NCBI GenBank assembly: GCA_023525715.1
Contig: CM042016.1
Location: 66,030,882 to 66,094,881 of the forward strand
DNA: 64,000 nucleotides
Reading direction: 5' to 3'
From: Cichorium intybus
Lineage: Eukaryota; Streptophyta; Magnoliopsida; Asterales; Asteraceae
In this document: positions 10,992 to 23,157 of the stretch, piece after piece
Numbering within the stretch: position 1 is the first letter of the stretch
How the letters are laid out: each line of letters begins with the position of its first letter
Made by a program: the position numbers and the translations under genes
The notes under the pieces: generated by a model
The model's database searches: none
Told to the model about the DNA's origin: nothing
The model's input: only the letters and a program-made list of their open reading frames with translations

Positions 10992-12106
10992 TAACACGCC
11001 TAGGTCGTCGTGCGGTAAAAAATAAGAGAATTACCTAACACACACTAGCACAGTGGTAGTCAGGGTCGATCCGCAGGAGTTACGTGGTCAAGACAGGTGA
11101 CAGATTACCAACTATAGTGTGACGCTAGAGTTAGAGGACCTAGTTTCCAAGCTTTTGACTACTAATCCCAAAGAACCTAAACTAACCTAAAACTATCAAC
11201 CAAACCTAGTCACTCACTTAAATCAGAAGTACATCTCTAATTCAGAAGCAAACAAAGGCAATTCCAAACACAATCCAATCACTCAAAAGCTCATTCATAA
11301 GCATAAATACCGAAAAACGAGCAAATAACATAAACCAAACCAAACATGAACTAAACTAAACCAAATTCTAAACCAAGATTGCTTACTGATTCCAGAGGTA
11401 AAATCCAGAAAATTCAAAAACAATCACAAGCCCAAAACACTCACACAAGCATTCAACATTAACAATACCGTAAAAGTGCAATATAACTCAAACCGAATGA
11501 TTAACTTTTATAACTCAAAACAACTCAGATCCAGAGGTCTCAAAACAGTAAATGAACATCAAAAACATAAACTAGAACTAAATATCAATGGTTGTCACTC
11601 CCAAAGATACTAGCCAATGATTTCTAACTAATGAACTAAAGAAAATTAAACATAAAACCTGAAAATACCAAAAAGGTAGTTGCTGAAGCTAATTCTCAGA
11701 GTCAAAAGAGTCTTGAAGGTCGATTTCCCACCAGGTCTTTGCTAGGGTTTTCGGCTGAAAAAGCCTCTATTTATAGTTGCAAAATTCCCGCAACCGCGCC
11801 ACGCATTAGTGAATCCCGCGTCGCGCGTGTGGGTTTATCCCCATTTTATCGACATTTGAATTTGTTCCACTGCCTTATATCCGCGTCGCGCTTTCTTGTT
11901 TTCCGCAGCGCACGTACGTATTTTCCTGATTTTGCCTTCTTCTTCAAACTTCCTCCAATTTGCACGCCTTTAGTCTCTGTTTTCATTATTTTCTTCCAAA
12001 CAAGTACTGGCACAAAAAGTGAGTATTCCACAGTATATATGATATAATTCCATTAATAATAGGGCTCAACAACGACTAAAATATGTGATATTACTAGGCG
12101 TTGTCA
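10992..12106 (-). mobile_element. solo LTR-like insertion in copy A (1115 bp)
   Basis: Copy B lacks this block, reading straight through at 38148-38153. On the minus strand it begins TGACAACGCCTAG and ends CTAGGCGTGTTA. It is flanked by GCGGC (10987-10991) and GCTGC (12107-12111, + strand), a 5-bp duplication with one change. A TATA box (TATAAATA on minus, 11768-11775) lies about 330 bp from its 5' end, as in a U3 region. There is no coding capacity. A solo LTR, perhaps Ty3/gypsy, is the best reading. The 12-13 bp inverted ends also allow a DNA-transposon derivative. Confidence 0.65.
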
Positions 12107-14332
12107 GCTGCCTAAGATAGATTCAATTTTGGATGACACTTCAGAGAACATGTTCCGGAGACCCTCATCAAGAGGTTTAGAGGCCAGTTCTTGAAAGTCC
12201 AGCATAACTTGAATGTTCAAGCTGGTGCAGACTTTGATCTGCTGAATGGGGCCGTCCATTGTTTCGGTGATTGATTGTAGGGTATGTGTGATGATTTGCA
12301 AGAGAAGAAAGTGAGTTCTTCTCAGAGAGATGTTTTCGGAAATAACTCCGTGAAGATAGCCGGAGACATTTTCAAGTAGGGAGTTGAGTTTGACGTCTAT
12401 TGTTTCAACAAGCTCGGGAATCTTCTTCTGACACTTTTTGACCTCTTCTAACATTTTTTGTGCAGTTTTCATCATATTGGTGGCATCTGATTGGAAATGA
12501 TTATCAATGTTCGTCAATCCATCTGAAAGAGCTCGTTCGACCTCATTGTCGAGGTGAAGCAAGACTTCCTTCTGCTCAAACGCTAAGACTCTGGTCTTAA
12601 GGTCCGAAATTTCTTTGAGCACAGATTGTTGATTTTGAGATGCTTCAGCTTTATGTTTTGAGATTTCTGTAGACAAAGCTTCCTAAGTCTGTGAAGCTTT
12701 GAGTTCAGAAATCAAGGTGGCTAATGCATCGACCTTTTGATGTAAAGATTCATCGATGACTGGGGAAGAGTTTGTTTGAGTAGGGACGGTGTTGTGAGGA
12801 GGAACAGTGTTTTGGGGAGGAACAGAGGTGTCAGCTTTTTCTGTTGATGAGTTGGAGTCACTAAGATTGATTGAATGTGCGTTGGTGGAGGGTTTGTTTA
12901 CTTCTTGATTAATGACGGATATGGAATTTCTGACAGGTATCGATTGGGTTTCAGAGAAAATTTGTCGGGAGCCAGGTTCAGCACGTGGAACGTTGGTGGA
13001 TTTGGGTTGTAAGTTTTGTTTCTTTTGAGAATCTTGAAGTATGAACTTGTCCCATATCAGAGGAACAATCGAGGATTCAATCTTGGACCAATCCCTTTCA
13101 GTTGTGTCAAATAAGTAGACGGGAGTGTCCATCAACTTGTTGAGGGAGGCACTCAGAATGGAATCAATCTCTAGAGTGAGCTGGTTGATTCTTCGTCGTT
13201 CTTGCTTGACTGATTCATCTTCATCTTTCGAAGCTGGACCAAGATCTCTGAGGATATCAAGCTCAATGTTCATGATGTTAAATTGTTTTTTGAGATGGTT
13301 AATCAACAGCGTTCGTTCATAGACAGCAGACTGAAATCACCAGACGTCAAATGGGTTTGCATCTGCCAGGTTGAGTGCGATCAGGAATAACAACATCTAT
13401 ATGTGCAATTTTGGATTTATCAACAACTTTTTCTTTTGGTTTAGACTTGGATGGTGAGTTCTATTTTTCCACCTGTGGAATTTCTTCCACAGTGTCTTCT
13501 AAGATGCTTAGAGAGTTCTGTTTTTCCTCTATTTTCTCGGACTCAGATTCCTTAAGTCCCCATTCTACATTCTATAGGAATATAGAAGTTAAAAAATGTA
13601 GATACAGATTTCAAGAGTATATCAGATTGGTCACAAGCTTAGTATTCCATGAGGATCACTAAGCTTATTCTGAGTAATAGTTGTTAATGTCAGTAGGTTT
13701 AACTTGGGAGAAAAGAATTGTATTTAGAGGAAAGAAAGTAGAAATTCATATAGAGAGAAAAAGGGGGGGATCAGAAAGAGATTCAGAGAATATTGCAGTA
13801 TGAACTTGTCCCATGTCAGAGGAACAATCGAGGATTCAATCTTGGACCAATCCATTTCAGTGGTGTCAAATAAGTAGACGGGAGTGTCCACCAACTTTTT
13901 GAGGGAGGAACTTAGAAAGGAATCAATCTCTAGAGTGAGCTGGTTGATTCTTCGTCGTTCTTGCTTGACTGTTTCGTCTTCATCTTTCAAAGCTGGACCA
14001 AGATCTCTGAGGATATCAAGCTCAATGTTCTTGATGTTAAATTGTTTTTTGAGATGGTTAAACAACAGCGTTCGTTCATGGACAGCAGCCTGAAATCGAC
14101 AGACGTTAAATAGGTTTGCATCCGCCGGTGGTTGAGTGCGATCAGGAATAACAACATTTATATGTGCAATTTTGTATTTATCAACAACTTTTGCTTTTGC
14201 TTTAGATTTGGATGGTGAGTTCTGTTTTTCCACCCGTGGAATTTCTTCCACAGTGTCTTCTGAGCTCCTTGGAGAGTTCTGTTTTTCCTCCATTTTCTCG
14301 GACTCAGAATCCTTAAGTCCCCATTCTACATT
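12107..14332 (-). pseudogene. env-position gene, exon 2 proximal part, copy A (internally duplicated)
   Basis: On the minus strand this runs from the inferred splice acceptor at 14333/14332. It holds the Ser/Lys-rich start, VVIPDRTQPPADAN, NHLKKQFNI, LDILRDLG, TPVYLFDTTE and, further on, a helical, heptad-like stretch (EISDLKTRVLAFEQKE, SLLENVSGYLHGVISENISLRR). A 759-bp tandem duplication breaks it: the first ~535 nt of exon 2 occur twice, with intron sequence (about 13563-13790) between the copies. A stop lies near 12677-12682. The role is unknown. Copy B shows the same gene undisturbed by the duplication. Confidence 0.7.
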
Positions 14333-14540
14333 CTATAGGAATATAGAAGTTAAAAAAAATTGTAGAGAGAGATTTAAAGAGTATATCGGATAGGTCACAA
14401 GCTTAGTATTCCATGAGGATTGATAAGCTTATTCTGAGTAATAGTTGTTAATGTCAGTAGGTTTAACTTGGGAGAAAAGAATTGTATTTAGAGGAAAGAA
14501 AGTAGAAAGAAAAGGAAAATCAGAAAGAGATTCAGAGAGA
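13038..14540. repeat. 759-bp tandem segmental duplication
   Basis: Sequence beginning GTATGAACTTGTCCCAT recurs at about 13038 and 13797, and both copies run on through exon 2, the splice acceptor and the start of the intron repeat. The junction around 13788-13797 contains the extra bases ATATTGC. Copy B has a single copy, so this arose after or during the divergence of A and B. Confidence 0.8.
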
Positions 14541-14779
14541 AAGGGAAAATTAGAAAGAGATTCAGAAAGAAAAGGAAAATCAGAAAGAGATTCAGAGAGA
14601 AAGGAGAAATCAGAAAGAGATTTAGAAAGAAAGGGAAAATCAGAAAGAGATTCAGAGAGAAAGAGGAAATCAGAAAGAGATTCAGAAAGAAAGGGAAAAT
14701 CAGAAAGAGATTCAGAAAGAAAGGGGAAAGTTAGCAGAAAATTTTGAAGGACGAAAAGGCTTAGTAAAGAAGTATGTAC
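14333..14779 (-). other. probable intron of the env-position gene, copy A
   Basis: On the minus strand exon 1 ends in GAG followed by GTACAT, and exon 2 begins after CCTATAG. Removing these 447 bp joins the flanking frames in phase 0. The intron interior (about 14512-14735) is a tandem array of a ~30-bp unit, pure purine on + except for single T and C positions, so nearly all pyrimidine in the transcript. The unspliced frame is also open, encoding a repeat of an FPFLSESLSD-like unit before stopping at 14429. Confidence 0.6.
14512..14735. repeat. ~30-bp purine-rich tandem repeat, copy A
   Basis: Seven to eight units, each built on AGAAAGAGATTCAGA followed by a G/A-rich run, lie inside the intron. 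Adjacent units alternate slightly (GAGAGAAAG versus GAAAGAAAG), suggesting a ~60-bp higher-order unit. Confidence 0.9.
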
Positions 14780-15698
14780 CTCGGAGGATTTCTTATGTTT
14801 CTTCTTTTGCGATTGTTTGGTCGAAGATGGTTCTGATCCTTTCTTCTTTGATTTCTTTGGTGCAATGCAGTCACGAAGTGGATGAGGAAGGTAAGGAGGA
14901 ATGTCCTTGGTTTCAGCGAGATGTGAGAGCACTGATGGTTCTTTGGGGTCAGCCAATTTTAACAAGGAGTCAGGCAGCTTTCTGAGTTTACCAAAGACCG
15001 TATCCGTCTTTGGTGCATAAGGTTTAGCCTCTGGTATTTCCAATTTTCCATCAGAGGGAGTTGGGGTGGGAATTGGGACTTTATAGGTTTGGTAGATGTG
15101 CTCGATGCACACAGCCCAAAACCGTGCTGAATGGATCTTTCCTTTGGATTTCTGAGAAGTGGGTATGTAAGAAAAGAAGTCCTCAAATAGTATCTCAGCA
15201 TAGTCAATTTCATGGCCAGTGTATAGACTCCAAAGAAGTTCCAAAAGGCGTTCGTTCAACTGGTCTGTACCGCCTACTTTACCAGTTAAGCACTTGATAA
15301 TGTAGTGTATCAGACACTGCCAGAGAGGCGAGATGTGTCCTTGAGACGGTTGATAAAGTTTGGATAACTTGTAAGCGTATCCCATCTTGTAGATCATGGA
15401 TTCGAGTTGGTGTGGGGGAGGATGATCAAAAGTGGCCATGTGGAATGGAAGATGTAAAGCAGCAGCAAATACTTCCTTATCTAACGTAACTTGACTATTA
15501 TCGATGAGGGTGAGAATGTAGGAATTTTGACCCTTTTTGGTAGTCGTGACTGTGTTGTGTAATAAAGAGACGGGAATAAGTGGTTTCGGATCAAAGAATG
15601 CCCTAGTATAGGGTGAGATTCTTTGATATGTGAAGATTCGAGATAGCGACCAGAACATTATCGGTCTCGATTCCACCGCTTTTTGATTGTGAAGCCAT
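14780..15698 (-). pseudogene. env-position gene, exon 1, copy A
   Basis: The start codon (15696-15698, minus) opens MASQSKSGGIETD. Main blocks are VTLDKEVFAAALHLPFH, LESMIYKMGYAYKLSKLY, SPLWQCLIHYIIKCLTGK, DQLNERLLELLWSLYTGHE, ILFEDFFSYIPTS and a Lys-rich end KKSKKKGSEP. The block with LWQCLIHYIIKCLTGK resembles, from memory, a domain in uncharacterised ORFs downstream of pol in Asteraceae copia elements. About 55 bp present in copy B near 40850 is deleted here and shifts the N-terminal frame. The exon ends at the inferred donor 14780/14779. Function is not known. Confidence 0.65.
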
Positions 15699-16902
15699 GA
15701 AAGAAAATGCTAAAAATTAACGAGTTAGAAAAAGATAACTGTTAGAGAGATAATGAATAACTGCTTGTTCCTGTGATTGAAGATAACCTGTGGATTCGAC
15801 GCAGAAATTAAAGATATCGAGTGTTTACCTGTTTGGAGATTTCTAGAGAAAAGACAAGAATGGTAGTTCGAGATTTCTAGGGTTGCAAGATTGCAGATGG
15901 CGGCGAGAGAGAGAATGACGATAGAGAAAGGGGGTTTTTATGAAAGAGAAGACGTTGAAGAAGATGAATAAGTAAGGGGGAATGGTTAATAATAACTTTT
16001 GAAAAAATTTGTGAAGAACCGTTGGATAAGAGAATGATGGGACGTGTGAATAGTGATGTCAGAAAAGTGTGTGCTTGGCATTTAATGTGAGACAATGATG
16101 AAAAGTGATGGTCCAGTAAAGGACGGACATGTGTGACATGAGGAATATCCATTGGAGAAATTCTGATTGTTTGTTTTAATTATTGGATATTAATTGTAAC
16201 TGTATTTAATTTTCATTCTATAATTATATTGGTCGTGTGAATGTGTCGATGGTACGATTGTGTGAATACCTGAGTTCGGAGAAAAGGGTGATCGGAAGAG
16301 TTGGATTCAGCGTTATGGGATTTCTAAGGATAGTCAGAAACTGAGAGAATCAGAGATGTGATACGCAGAGAATCAGAGATGTGATACGCAGAGAACCTGA
16401 GTCAGAACGCAAGAAATTTCAAAACGAAGGGAGTGTCTCAGAAGAGAGAGTGATTTTGAGAGGTTAATTTAGAAGAGGTAAGATCGCAAGGACCTCGGGA
16501 AGTGCTGAATGAACTCAGAAAATGAGCCAGTGATTTAAATTTCCGAGACAACAGTGTTTCTGAATGACGGAGTTCGGAAAGAGAGTTGAAAGAATTATTC
16601 TGATAATCAGATTTCCAAAAAGAAGGATTCAGAGGCACTATGAGAAGATCTAATCATGTCAGCTAGAGAAATGATGCAAGTCTTGTCATTTCTGCGGGTT
16701 GGTGTCATATATCACTACAGGAGCAATAAATGACGCCGACTGACTGTGCTAAACTGTCAAATCATGCGTCTCATCTCTATGTTGGTAATCTCTAAGTGAT
16801 GAGGTGTCGTGAAAATGAGAAGAGTAAGCACATATTTGTTTACCTATAAAAAGGGGTTATGCTTAAGCAAAAGAAAAACACACAAGATTTTGAAATATTA
16901 AG
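15699..16902. other. spacer between env-position gene and Agenet gene, copy A
   Basis: There is no coding signal. It is the shared upstream region of two divergent genes. It holds a 23-bp perfect tandem duplication (16344-16366, 16367-16389) and the TATA box of the Agenet gene (TATAAAAA, 16845-16852). About 270 bp here is missing from copy B. Confidence 0.6.
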
Positions 16903-17322
16903 ATGGCTGCTACACGTCCATTTAATCGTCACGAGAAGGTAGAAGTAAGAATGCAAGATGGAGAGTTCGCAGGAGCAGTGTATGGAGGGGTGATTAAGGG
17001 GGTGTGGAATTATTGCTATGAAGTGAGGATGACGACCCTAACCGATGTGGCTACTGGTGGTCCTTTGAATGTCCATGTGGGGTTTTCATTTCTGCAGCCT
17101 GTTCCTCCAAGAGTTATCGTGGAGTTCAAACCATTTGACTTTGTGGAGGTTTGGTATCGTCGTAGGTGGTGGCCGGCTGCAATCGCAAGGAAGACTCTTT
17201 TTAACTAGTTCCTTGTGATTCTGGTGGATGGAACACGATTGTTTGTTGATGAATCAGAGCTGAGGATTCATCAGAGGTATCATCTTGGGGAGACTTCGAT
17301 GTGGCAGTATTATAAGCTCTGA
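16903..17322 (+). pseudogene. Agenet-domain gene, antisense within copia copy A, nonsense-mutated
   Basis: The 140-codon frame is homologous to the intact copy at 41903-42322 but carries an in-frame TAG at codon 102 (a Gln CAG in copy B). It shows the two Tudor-like Agenet halves: EKVEVRMQDGEFAGAVYGG with VWNYCYEVRM, and FKPFDFVEVWYRRRWWPAA with DESELRIHQRYHLG. It has about 16 amino-acid differences from copy B, including Gly for Glu and Arg for Gly at otherwise matched sites. It lies opposite to gag-pol, between RNase H and the env-position gene, so it is a passenger gene with its own promoter. Confidence 0.8.
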
Positions 17323-17647
17323 AGACTGAGGAGGGTGAATAATCTTTGGGGAAAATTCATGTATTTGCTTTTATGTTTCTGGGATGTTATGTTATGTTTG
17401 TATTTGCATTTTTAGTGACTTTGCTTTCATTGTATGTTGTAATGTTTTGGGTTTCTATGAATGAAAGTATGTTGTTTTCGTTTAGATTTTTGAATATTTT
17501 GGGAATGTGAGAAATGATTATTCAGAAGTGAAAATGTCAGAGTTTATAATTGGGTTTTATTTGGGAAAAAAAGAAATAAATAGGAAGATGTTTCGAGGGA
17601 GATTTTGACCAGAATTTTTGGAGTAGCATACATTCAGAAACTAAAGG
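17323..17647. other. spacer between Agenet gene and RNase H, copy A
   Basis: This is a T-rich stretch without ORFs, conserved in copy B (42323-42647). It would be the 3' UTR of the Agenet transcript and the region just after the pol stop codon on the other strand. Confidence 0.5.
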
Positions 17648-18983
17648 TCATTTTCTGAAGAAGTCTGAGTCAGGATTCAACATTCCCAGTTTATCCAGAA
17701 AATTGTTAAATTTAGTAGAGTCTAATGCCTTGGTGAAAACATCAGCAACCTGTTCTTCAGTGGGAATAAAACAAAGTTGGATATTACCTTATAAGATTTG
17801 ATATTTGATGAAGTGGTACATAAGGTCGATGTGTTTCATCATGGAATGATGAATGGGATTATGAGAGATGGCTATGGCACTTTTGGAGTCCCAATAAATT
17901 AGGACTTGAAGGAATCAGTAACCATAATCCAGAATTTGAGTTTTTATCCAAATGAATTGTGAGCAACATGTAGATGCAGCCACATATTCTACTTCTGCTG
18001 AGGATAAAGCAACACAATTTTGCTTCTTTGAAGACCAGCTTACTAGTCTTCCTCCCAGAAATTGACAGCCTCCTGATGTGATTTTCCGATCCAATTTACA
18101 TCCGTCATGGTCTGAATCAGTGAATGCTTGAAGTTTAAAGTTGTCTCTGACTGGGTACCACAGACCCATTGCCTTTATACCTTTAAGATATCGGAAGATT
18201 TGTTTTACAACAGTCAGATGTGATAGTTTCGGAGCTGCTTGATATCTTGCACAGATACATGTTGAGAACCTGATGTCAGGTCTGCTGGCAGTTAGATATA
18301 AAAGTGAGCCAATCATCCCTCGATACATCTTATGATCTACTGGTTCGCCTTCTGGGTCTGCGGATATTTTATGTTTTCTAGATATCGGAACTTTTGCAGT
18401 AGAACAATTTTCAAGAGGAAATTTCTTCAGAAGTTCATTTGTATATTTCTCTTGATGAATGAAAATTCCTCTGCTTGTTTGCTTTATCTGAAGACCTAAG
18501 AAGAAATTGAATTCCCTGTTCATACTCATGTGAAATTGGTCTGTCATAACTTTTGCAAAGTCATCAACAATAAGTTGACTGGTTGATCCAAAAATAATGT
18601 CATCTACATAAACCTGTACAATCATTATTTGTTCTTGATGTGCCCGTACAAAGAAGGTTGGATCAATAGTTCCTCTTCTATACCAGAAATTTTGACAGAG
18701 TTTCATACCAGGCTCTCGGGGATTGTTTCAATCCATACACAGCCTTATTGAGGTGATACACATTGTTGGGGTGAGACAAGTCTTCAAAGCCTGGAGGTTG
18801 TTGAAGATAGCCAACTTCCTGAAGATCACCTTGCAAAAATGCATTCTTCACGTCCATCTGATGGACAATGATATTTTTGTGAGCAGCATAGGCTAGAAAA
18901 ATTCTGATTGCTTCTACTCTTGCAACAGGTGCATACGTTTCGTCATAATCGAGTCCTTTGATTTGACTATATCGTTTTGCCAC
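17648..18983 (-). pseudogene. copia pol, copy A: RT and RNase H
   Basis: On the minus strand the RT enters with GLDYDETYAPVARVEAIR and MDVKNAFLQGDL, continues with YGLKQSPRAWYETL, breaks, and resumes with VQVYVDDIIFGS (YVDD catalytic site). RNase H follows with FTDSDHDGCKLDRKITSG, SWSSKKQNCVALSS and AEVEYVA. A 10-bp deletion relative to copy B at about 18686 shifts frame between the two RT halves. The end (NPDSDFF) has stops around 17790-17910. This is a decayed enzyme. Confidence 0.85.
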
Positions 18984-20060
18984 TAATCTAGCTTTATTTC
19001 AAATTATAGTGTCCATGTCGTCTAGCTTCTTTCTAAAAACCCATCTTGTGCCAATGACCTTGTGATTAGATGGTCGTTGTACAAGATCCCAAACTTTGTT
19101 TCTTTTGAATTCTTCTAATTCTTCTTGCATGACTTTGATCCAATCGTCTTCATCTAGAGCATCGAATACTGTTTTTGGTTCAAATTTATTGATATAGGAA
19201 GCGAATTGACATGCATCCTGGATTGACTTCTTGGATCTTGTTTGAACTCCTTTGGAGGGATTTCCGATAATTTGATTCGGAGGATGGTTCCGAGTCCATT
19301 TGTTTAACCTCGGAAGTAGAGATGGATCAGAAACGGGAGGAGTTATGTCTTGAATGAGGTCGGCATTCTCAGGAGATATATTTTGGATTAGTGATACTGT
19401 AGCGGAAGTGTCTTCATTGGCTTCAAAGGTGAAGACTGGTGCATCATTGGATGCATCGACTGAAGAGTTGATTAAAGCATCTTCTGACAGAGCATCTCTT
19501 CACTGTTGATGGTCCCCCTCGGATTGAGGTGTTCCATTAACATGAGTAGGGAGCATGAGCTCCCCTTGAACCTGTGGAATTTGTGAAGGAGACGAAGGCT
19601 CCCCCTCAAAAGTAGAATTAATTGTTGGAGATCTAACCTGATTATATGGATTTATGTGTTCTGAGGAGTTTGAAGGTCCTGAGGCTGAATTGATTTGTTG
19701 AATTGCCTCAGGTGATTGAATGACCTCAGCAGTTGTTGCCATTTCCGGAGGATCAAAGAGGAGATCATAATCTATTTCGACTGTATGGATATGTCGATGT
19801 CCTACCGGGACGACATTTTCCATTACGTATAGAATGCCTTGATTTTTCTTTTTCCAGTGATATTAATCATCGAATTCTATGTCAAAGATTTCTTCAATAA
19901 TTCGAGTTCTCGTGTTTAGAACACGGTAAGCAACATATTTAGGTGAGTAACCCATGAAAATTGCTTCATCACTTTTGGGTACGAATTTTGCCCAAGTGAT
20001 CTTTGTTATTTTTGATGAAGCATCTACAACCAAAAATATGAAAAAATTTAACATTGGGTT
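18984..20060 (-). pseudogene. copia pol, copy A: integrase C-terminal linker to RT N-terminus
   Basis: The linker is acidic and Ser/Pro-rich, as usual between copia integrase and RT (VSVMSPSQIP-like region in copy B). The piece 19500-19823 includes VPVGHRHIHTVEIDYDLLFD. The piece 19863-20054 has KITWAKFVPKSDEAIFMGYS and RIIEEIFDIEFDD, an integrase C-terminal motif. Several stops and frame changes separate the pieces. Confidence 0.7.
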
Positions 20061-21060
20061 TTTGTCCCATTTAATATTTCATAAGGAGTCATCTAAAGTC
20101 GTTTGTTGATGATGGATCGATTCTAAACAAAACATGTTGTTGCAATGGCTTCTGCCCAAAAGAATAGTGGTAGATTTGCAAAATTCAGCATCGATCTTGC
20201 AGCTTCAACTAAAGTTCTATTTCTTCTTTCTACTATGCCATTTTGTTGAGGTGTATAAGGTGCTGAGAAGTTGTGCTCTATTCCTTTTATGGCAAGAAAT
20301 TCTTCGATTTGCCCATTGTTGAACTCAGTTTCATTATCACTTCGTATTCTTCTTACGGGAAGTTGTACTTTGAGCTCAACTGATGTAATGAAGTTTCGGA
20401 GCTCTAAAAAGGTGTCTGATTTTTGTCTTAAGAAGAATACCCAGGTAAACCGGGAGTAATCGTCCACAATAACTAAGATATATTTCTTATGATTCAGACT
20501 TGTAACAGTTGATGGACCACAGAGATCAATATGAAGAAGTTCTAGTGGGTGAGTGATGCTTGAGTCTGTGATTGTCTTATGAGGTTTCTTCTTCTGCTTC
20601 CCTAGTGCACATGTAGCACATAAGTTTTCATTGTCGAATTTCAGAAGTGGCATCGCTCTGACCATTTCTCCGGTTACTAGCTGATTCATGTATCAGAAAT
20701 TAAGGGAACATGTTGAGTTGTCTTGGAGATTTTACTAGACATCTGTCTCTGGTACCGGTCATAATATAGCTGAATTCATTATCAAATTCCACTCAGAGAC
20801 CAGTGCTAAACAATTGTCCTACGCTCACAAGATTGTGTTTGAGTCCGAGAACATAGGCAACTTTCTGAATAGTGAAATTTCCATTTGTTAGAATGCCATA
20901 TCCTTTTATAATGTCCTTTGCATCGTTTCCGAATGTGACATATCCACCATGGTTGACTTCTCGATAGTCTCTCAGAAATTCCAATCTCCCGGTCATGTGC
21001 ATTGAGCAGGCACTGTCGATAAGCCATTCATCATCCTGTTCTTCCACACTGAAACCCTGA
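20061..21060 (-). pseudogene. copia pol, copy A: protease and integrase
   Basis: The protease piece carries WLIDSACSMHMTG, the copia aspartic protease site with Ser-Ala in place of Ser-Gly. The integrase core has HIDLCGPS, VDDYSRFTW, IRSDNETEF and PYTPQQNGIVE, giving the DDE triad. The segment holding LWHQKLAHLN in copy B (about 105 bp, near 45720-45810) is deleted here at about 20702. The integrase zinc-binding His pair is therefore lost, and the copy could not make a working integrase. Confidence 0.85.
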
Positions 21061-23152
21061 AAATTAGATAGTTACTTTGGGTACCTAAACTTGTTTGGAC
21101 CCATTTGTTTTTCCAAACATGGTAGATTTGTTTTTTATTGTTTGGTTGGAAGAAGTTTCAGTGATTGATTTTGATTCTAAAATGGATGCTTTTACAACCC
21201 ATTTTTGAACAGATTTTTTTGAAAGTTTCTGAAAGGCGATTTTTGTTTGATGATTGAAAGTGTTTGTTTTGGCAGCAAAAGTTGTTTTTGTAGTATGATT
21301 GCAACAATCACAACAAGCATTACTTTGTTGTCGTCTCAAGATTTTCGGAATCGTTTGACGACTATCGGAGTTTTTCTTTTTGATAGTGCTATGATTTTGC
21401 TTGTTGCCTCTCGTAACTTCAGAAAATGAGATTTTTGGATTTAAAGATTCAGTATCAAGTTTCTTTGGAACATTTCGTATTTTTTGTTATTTTTGGTAAT
21501 TTTGAGTCGTAATCTAAGTTGTTGGTGTTTTGTCGATACTGAATAGGTTTGATATTTGGACTCGGAAGTAATCCTTTGTAGATGTACTTTTGAAATGTTG
21601 ACGGAGTAGGTTTTTGAGTATGACTTAAAGTGATGACAGTTGAATTGGCTTTTGGTTTTCTTTGAGTGTATAAGCAATTTCTTTGTTCAAATCTTGCATG
21701 TGATCGAGGAGATCAAATATCTTTTCGATTTAGCATTGGTTTTACCCCATTTTTGGTTAGATTTTGTCCTTTTCCTTTTTGAAAAATCTCTTTCGAAGAA
21801 GAGTCAGATAAAAAATCATTCAAAGATTCTGACTCTTCATGATCAACTTTAAGTTCTTTGAGCGAAATTTTATCAGGATTTGAAACGTTTGAAGGGTTAA
21901 GTTGTAGTACGTCTATATATGACTTAGTGCCGGAACAGGATGGTTCAGAAGTCACATTAGATGTGTTAAAAACATTGGGATTCTTGATTGTGATTTTGTT
22001 AAAATTGTTTTTGATGATGATGCTATTTGGACGTTTTTCCATTTCGATTTCTTCATCAACAACTTCTTCTTTTGAATTTTCCGAGTCATTATTAGGCGGA
22101 ATGAATTCTTCGGTAACACAGTCATCTTGTAATTTTTCGAAGATGTGTGTTGTTGAGAATTTGTCGATGATTATTTGGGACCGGCTCATGTGTCTAGACA
22201 TGAATGGGACCGAAGTTATGGAAAATTTGCTGCTTTCTACAGAGTCCGTTTCTGAAAAATATGAGAAAGGGACTTTACCTCCTGCTTTGGACTCAGAAGT
22301 AGCACTTTCTGGTTCAAGGATAGGAGAGTTGGAGATGATCATAGTTAGGTCTTTATCGTGTTTATCATCATATTCATTTGATGGATATTGAAAGAAAGGA
22401 CTTTGTTTGTTGTATATGGGATAATTTTTGTTTGTGGCTTTTGTTGCCCATCCCCAATTAAACGTATTTTCTGAGGAGTTTGTGTTAGCAGGTGTTTTGA
22501 GAACTTCAGTTGCATGGTACAACTGATCTACTAATTTCTTGAGTCTTACATTATCGCTTCGGGCTAAATCCCTTTGTGATGTCAAAAGCTGATTTGAATT
22601 TTCTAGCAAAGTCCTAGAAGTCTGTTCGATTTTCAAATCAGCGGTAAGTTTATCACAAAATAGTTTACTATCTGCTAATCTACTCTTTAACTTTATCACT
22701 TCGTCATACCCATCATCCATTTCCACCCGAACACGCTGATAAGCAGCTAAGGCATCTGCACATGTGTTAGATATTTTTTCTAGAGCAGGTTCTAGATCAT
22801 TAGAGTAAATATGATGTGAGTGAAGTATGTTTCGTACCTGTTCTATGATACTCACTCCTTTGCAAGTTTTGTGGCTAACCATAAAAGCATAATTCTTTGG
22901 TGTGGAGGAGGATGTGGATTCAACAATGTCTATAACGTGCTTGAGGTTTCCTAACCCTGGGATTGGAGTTTTTGGAGTTGCATGCACCATCATGCATTCG
23001 CCAAAGCCTTTTCCTCTTTTTCGCTAATTCTCAAAGTGTTCATCTTCATCACCAGAAGACCAGATTTCAACGGTTGCAGCTGCAACAAATGCTTTGACTT
23101 TCTTTTCTTCTTTCTCCTTCGGATAATTTCTTGGAGCTCTGCATTCTACGGC
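21061..23152 (-). pseudogene. copia gag C-terminal region and gag-pol linker, copy A
   Basis: The main open piece (21713-22993, minus) is 426 residues with a coiled-coil-prone stretch (LEPALEKISNTCADALAAYQ, VIKLKSRLADSKLF, DNVRLKKLVDQLYHA) and an acidic tail. Smaller pieces down to 21085 are Lys/Asn/Ser-rich. It follows the Gag zinc knuckle, which is cut by the insertion at 23158. Such long linkers are common in large plant copia elements. No enzymatic motif is seen. Confidence 0.65.
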
Positions 23153-23157
23153 ATAGT
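23153..23157. other. target-site duplication ATAGT (left)
   Basis: ATAGT repeats at 34122-34126 on the other side of the inserted element. Copy B has a single ATAGT at the same site (48261-48266 region). Confidence 0.9.

Noticed and set aside
14512..14735. Regular ~30-bp repeats resembling a CRISPR array
   Set aside because: Units are contiguous with no unique spacers, purine-biased, and lie in an intron of a plant retrotransposon.
14445..14747. + strand ORF of Glu/Arg/Lys/Ser repeats
   Set aside because: Shadow of the intron repeat; not conserved in length or frame in copy B.
21858..22391. 177-codon + strand ORF
   Set aside because: Antisense shadow of the acidic gag-linker reading frame.
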